7,622 nt of DNA from Thermoplasmata archaeon. Lineage in GTDB: Archaea > Thermoplasmatota > Thermoplasmata > Thermoplasmatales > Thermoplasmataceae. Both the position numbers and the translations under genes were made by a program. The stretch spans positions 1 through 7,622 of the forward strand of contig JAKBQO010000068.1 in the NCBI GenBank assembly GCA_021835185.1. Direction: 5' to 3'. The notes beneath the pieces are model-generated. The model was not told where the DNA came from and searched no databases. It saw only the letters and a program-made list of their open reading frames with translations. Shown here one piece after another: positions 5,665 through 7,622 of this stretch (the first letter of the stretch is position 1; every line of letters starts with the position of its first letter).

Positions 5665-7236
5665 ATGAAAAAAGGCGTGAATATAAAACAAAAGCAAAAA
5701 CCAGAACCTGCGATGGGAAAATACTATTATGTGATGAATGTGTTAACCTTCTCAACTGTAATTTTCATATTTATTGGGATCTTTTCATCGATATATGCCC
5801 TTACAATATTGCATCGTGGAAATTTCGTGGATGATTTCTTTTCACTTTTCTTCTGGATGGCAACGTTTTTTTTCGGCATCCAGAGTCTGTCGTTTATGCT
5901 AGGATTTAGACGAAGCAAATATAATTACAAGCCAACTATTACAAATAATTTTCTGATGGCACGCAGGGACGAAGTAGCCATTCTGGTGCCCATATACAAT
6001 GAAGACCCCGAAATGGCCACTACGAACTTAATAGCAATAAACAGTAATATTAATGAGATGGCCAAACTCTATGTACTTGATGATTCAACAAATAACAGTT
6101 CCATTGAAATCAAGGCACTTTCAGAAAAGTTAGGGGCTGAGTACATACATCGAACTGATAGATCGGGGTATAAAGCCGGAGCCTTGAACCACGCACTTAA
6201 AATAATCCCTGAGGAGTATGTTGCCGTAATAGACATTGACCAGATGCCTGCACCAGACTTTGTAAGAGAAACGAGTGGTTTACTTGACAGTAATCCAGAT
6301 GCGGCTTTTGTTCAGGTTCCACAGTACTATGTGAATACGGATGCCAGTGTATTGGCCGAGATGGCCGAAGCACAGCAATTTATATTTTACGAGATACTGA
6401 CTGAGGGAAAGAGTGTTATAGGCAACCTTTTCTCCTGTGGCACGAATATAATATACAGAAAATCCGCATTGGCTGCCGTGGGATATTTTGATGAAACGAA
6501 CCTCGTTGAAGATATTGCCACATCAGTGAATCTGGTTTCGAAGGGCTATAAGGGTCTATACTATAATAAGAAACTTGTGTTTGGCCGTGCACCGGTCACA
6601 ATGGAAGGGTACTTAAACCAGCAGCGGAGATGGTCAATGGGATCGTTAGCACTTATGCCTAAAATCTTCAAGAAAATTCTATTCAACAAACAGTATAGTG
6701 CTAAGATGAAAATTGACTGGCTTGCCACATCTACCTGGTATTTGTTTGGATGGTTTTACCTCATGTTCCTACTTGCACCTATACTTGACATTCTCGGTGT
6801 AAGGCTGTTGGTTATGAATACCTATCTCTACCTTCTGGCATGGATGCCATATACTGTTATTCTAATGTTTACTTTCGTCATGATACATATAGATAAGGGA
6901 GCTCCTAAAAAGTATGTATTCTATAATATGGCTGCTAACCTTATATTGTTTCCCCTAAGCATAGCCGTGACATTAAGCGTTATAATGAAGAAAAAAAAAC
7001 CATTTACCACTGCTCGTACAGGGGGAAAGATGCCCTGGTACAAATTTTCTCCGCAGATCATAATAATGGTTGCCGTGTTCACAGCTTCCATCCTTTTAGT
7101 ATACAGAGGTGGATTTTATAACTATATAACGGCATTCTGGGGGTTTTTCCAGTTCATGCTTTTAGTGCCAGTTTTCTTTCTTAATAGAACACCGAGGGAA
7201 TCTTCGATAGATTTTCCAGTTTTCAAGGATCAATAA
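5665..7236 (+). CDS. Membrane-bound processive family-2 glycosyltransferase (cellulose/hyaluronan synthase-like)
   Basis: Polymerises a polysaccharide from nucleotide-sugars on the cytoplasmic face while probably moving the chain across the membrane. Two N-terminal helices (about 22-49, 57-81) precede a GT-A domain (about 100-325). This holds LVPIYNE (107-113), D139/D140 for the nucleotide, KAGALNHAL (170-178), DID (190-192) as the DxD metal site, CGTN (258-261), VED (281-283) with the likely catalytic Asp, and QQRRW (319-323), the QxxRW signature of processive enzymes. About five C-terminal helices follow (354-374, 384-408, 416-440, 464-480, 487-508). The KPFTTARTGG stretch (445-454) sits where cellulose synthases carry their gating loop. 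All key residues are present; 523 residues is a normal length. The sugar cannot be deduced. The start at 5665 has a TATA box just upstream; Met17 (5713) is an alternative. It overlaps the opposing beta-helix gene by 14 bases. Confidence 0.93.
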   Translation: MKKGVNIKQKQKPEPAMGKYYYVMNVLTFSTVIFIFIGIFSSIYALTILHRGNFVDDFFSLFFWMATFFFGIQSLSFMLGFRRSKYNYKPTITNNFLMARRDEVAILVPIYNEDPEMATTNLIAINSNINEMAKLYVLDDSTNNSSIEIKALSEKLGAEYIHRTDRSGYKAGALNHALKIIPEEYVAVIDIDQMPAPDFVRETSGLLDSNPDAAFVQVPQYYVNTDASVLAEMAEAQQFIFYEILTEGKSVIGNLFSCGTNIIYRKSALAAVGYFDETNLVEDIATSVNLVSKGYKGLYYNKKLVFGRAPVTMEGYLNQQRRWSMGSLALMPKIFKKILFNKQYSAKMKIDWLATSTWYLFGWFYLMFLLAPILDILGVRLLVMNTYLYLLAWMPYTVILMFTFVMIHIDKGAPKKYVFYNMAANLILFPLSIAVTLSVIMKKKKPFTTARTGGKMPWYKFSPQIIIMVAVFTASILLVYRGGFYNYITAFWGFFQFMLLVPVFFLNRTPRESSIDFPVFKDQ

Positions 7237-7622
7237 CAATCATACTATTCCTGCCTTTTATATATCCTGTAAATGGAGTTTTTATTTTATCCATTATTCC
7301 AGTTATATCTATATTCTCTATATTTTCGCCAAAATTTATGCCAGTTTCTATTTGGTTCCCACTCGTGTTAGAAATAATAGCATCAATATAGATGTTCCTG
7401 GTGTTCGATATGGCTAAACCCGTTATCCCACTGTCAATGATTCTAAGATTCATTCTTATATTCCTACTGGGTGTTTTGCTATATTTCCCTATCAGGAGCC
7501 CACATGTGTTATTGATTCCCTTATAATCCTTTGTATTACTCCATATTGTTCCCTGAAAATATGAGTTTTCTGTTGAATCCACCTGCATGCCAGTATAATT
7601 GCAGGAATCTATTGAAAAGTTA
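7223..7622 (-). CDS. C-terminal part of a putative parallel beta-helix (pectate-lyase-like fold) protein
   Basis: Partial: the frame is open to the right edge, so the ATG at 7588 is probably internal. The visible 132 residues are rich in Asn, Ile, Thr and Ser and show short alternating strands with N-x-I-x-I or N-I-x-I-D-x patterns at intervals of roughly 20-25 residues, as in RNIRMNLRII, RNIYIDAIIS and ENIDITGIMD. Asn-ladder coils of this kind are typical of right-handed beta-helix proteins such as polysaccharide lyases, C5-epimerases and adhesins. No catalytic residues can be assigned from this part, and any signal peptide would lie outside. It faces the glycosyltransferase tail to tail with a 14-base overlap, which suggests but does not prove a shared role in polysaccharide synthesis or trimming. 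A surface adhesin is the main alternative. Confidence 0.6.
   Translation of the reverse strand, partial: NFSIDSCNYTGMQVDSTENSYFQGTIWSNTKDYKGINNTCGLLIGKYSKTPSRNIRMNLRIIDSGITGLAISNTRNIYIDAIISNTSGNQIETGINFGENIENIDITGIMDKIKTPFTGYIKGRNSMIVIDP

Noticed and set aside
7586..7588. ATG at 7588 as start of the beta-helix protein
   Set aside because: The frame continues open to the window end with similar Asn/Ser-rich sequence, there is no promoter or Shine-Dalgarno site, and 121 residues would be very short for a beta-helix protein.
1..7622. tRNA, rRNA, CRISPR array, insertion sequence or defence system
   Set aside because: I saw no cloverleaf, no regularly spaced repeats, no transposase motifs and no terminal inverted repeats. 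Nearly all sequence is filled by housekeeping-type genes, and the longest gap is about 104 bases.

Overview
The window reads as chromosomal DNA of an acidophilic archaeon, most likely of the order Thermoplasmatales (Ferroplasma/Cuniculiplasma-like; inference). The reasons are moderate to low GC content, heavy use of AGG/AGA (Arg) and ATA (Ile) codons, and TATA boxes about 26 bases upstream of several first start codons that lack a Shine-Dalgarno site. Genes inside operons instead have GGAGGTG- or GGGGTG-type Shine-Dalgarno sites. Gene content also fits: archaeal-type PyrD/PyrK, a class I KARI and a HisA-related protein. The species cannot be fixed from the sequence alone.

Region 1 (1-2781, + strand) is a branched-chain amino acid operon. 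It holds acetolactate synthase large subunit (ilvB, 5' end outside the window), a small ACT-like protein that is probably its regulatory subunit, and ketol-acid reductoisomerase (ilvC). The three genes overlap by 41 and 8 bases, which implies translational coupling. Together they convert pyruvate to dihydroxyisovalerate, and possibly pyruvate plus 2-ketobutyrate to the isoleucine precursor. A T-rich tract follows ilvC.

Region 2 (2775-3381, - strand) holds two small genes that each seem to have their own promoter: a three-helix DUF202/YidH-like membrane protein and an unrecognised 77-residue protein with four cysteines.

Region 3 (3418-5560, - strand) carries pyrimidine biosynthesis genes. pyrD (catalytic dihydroorotate dehydrogenase, type 1B) overlaps pyrK (FAD/[2Fe-2S] electron-transfer subunit) by ATGA. 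Upstream lies a short, degenerate HisA-related protein.

Region 4 (5561-7622) starts with a 104-base divergent promoter region containing an inverted repeat and direct repeats. A processive family-2 glycosyltransferase with about seven membrane helices follows on the + strand. It runs tail to tail, with a 14-base overlap, into the C-terminal part of a putative parallel beta-helix protein on the - strand that leaves the window at its right edge. This pair hints at a surface or extracellular polysaccharide locus.

No RNA gene, insertion sequence, CRISPR array or gene-free stretch above 300 bases was seen. I found no clear new multi-gene system. The points most worth checking are unusual specificity residues in IlvB and IlvC, the degenerate HisA-like protein, the divergent control region, and the glycosyltransferase/beta-helix pair.
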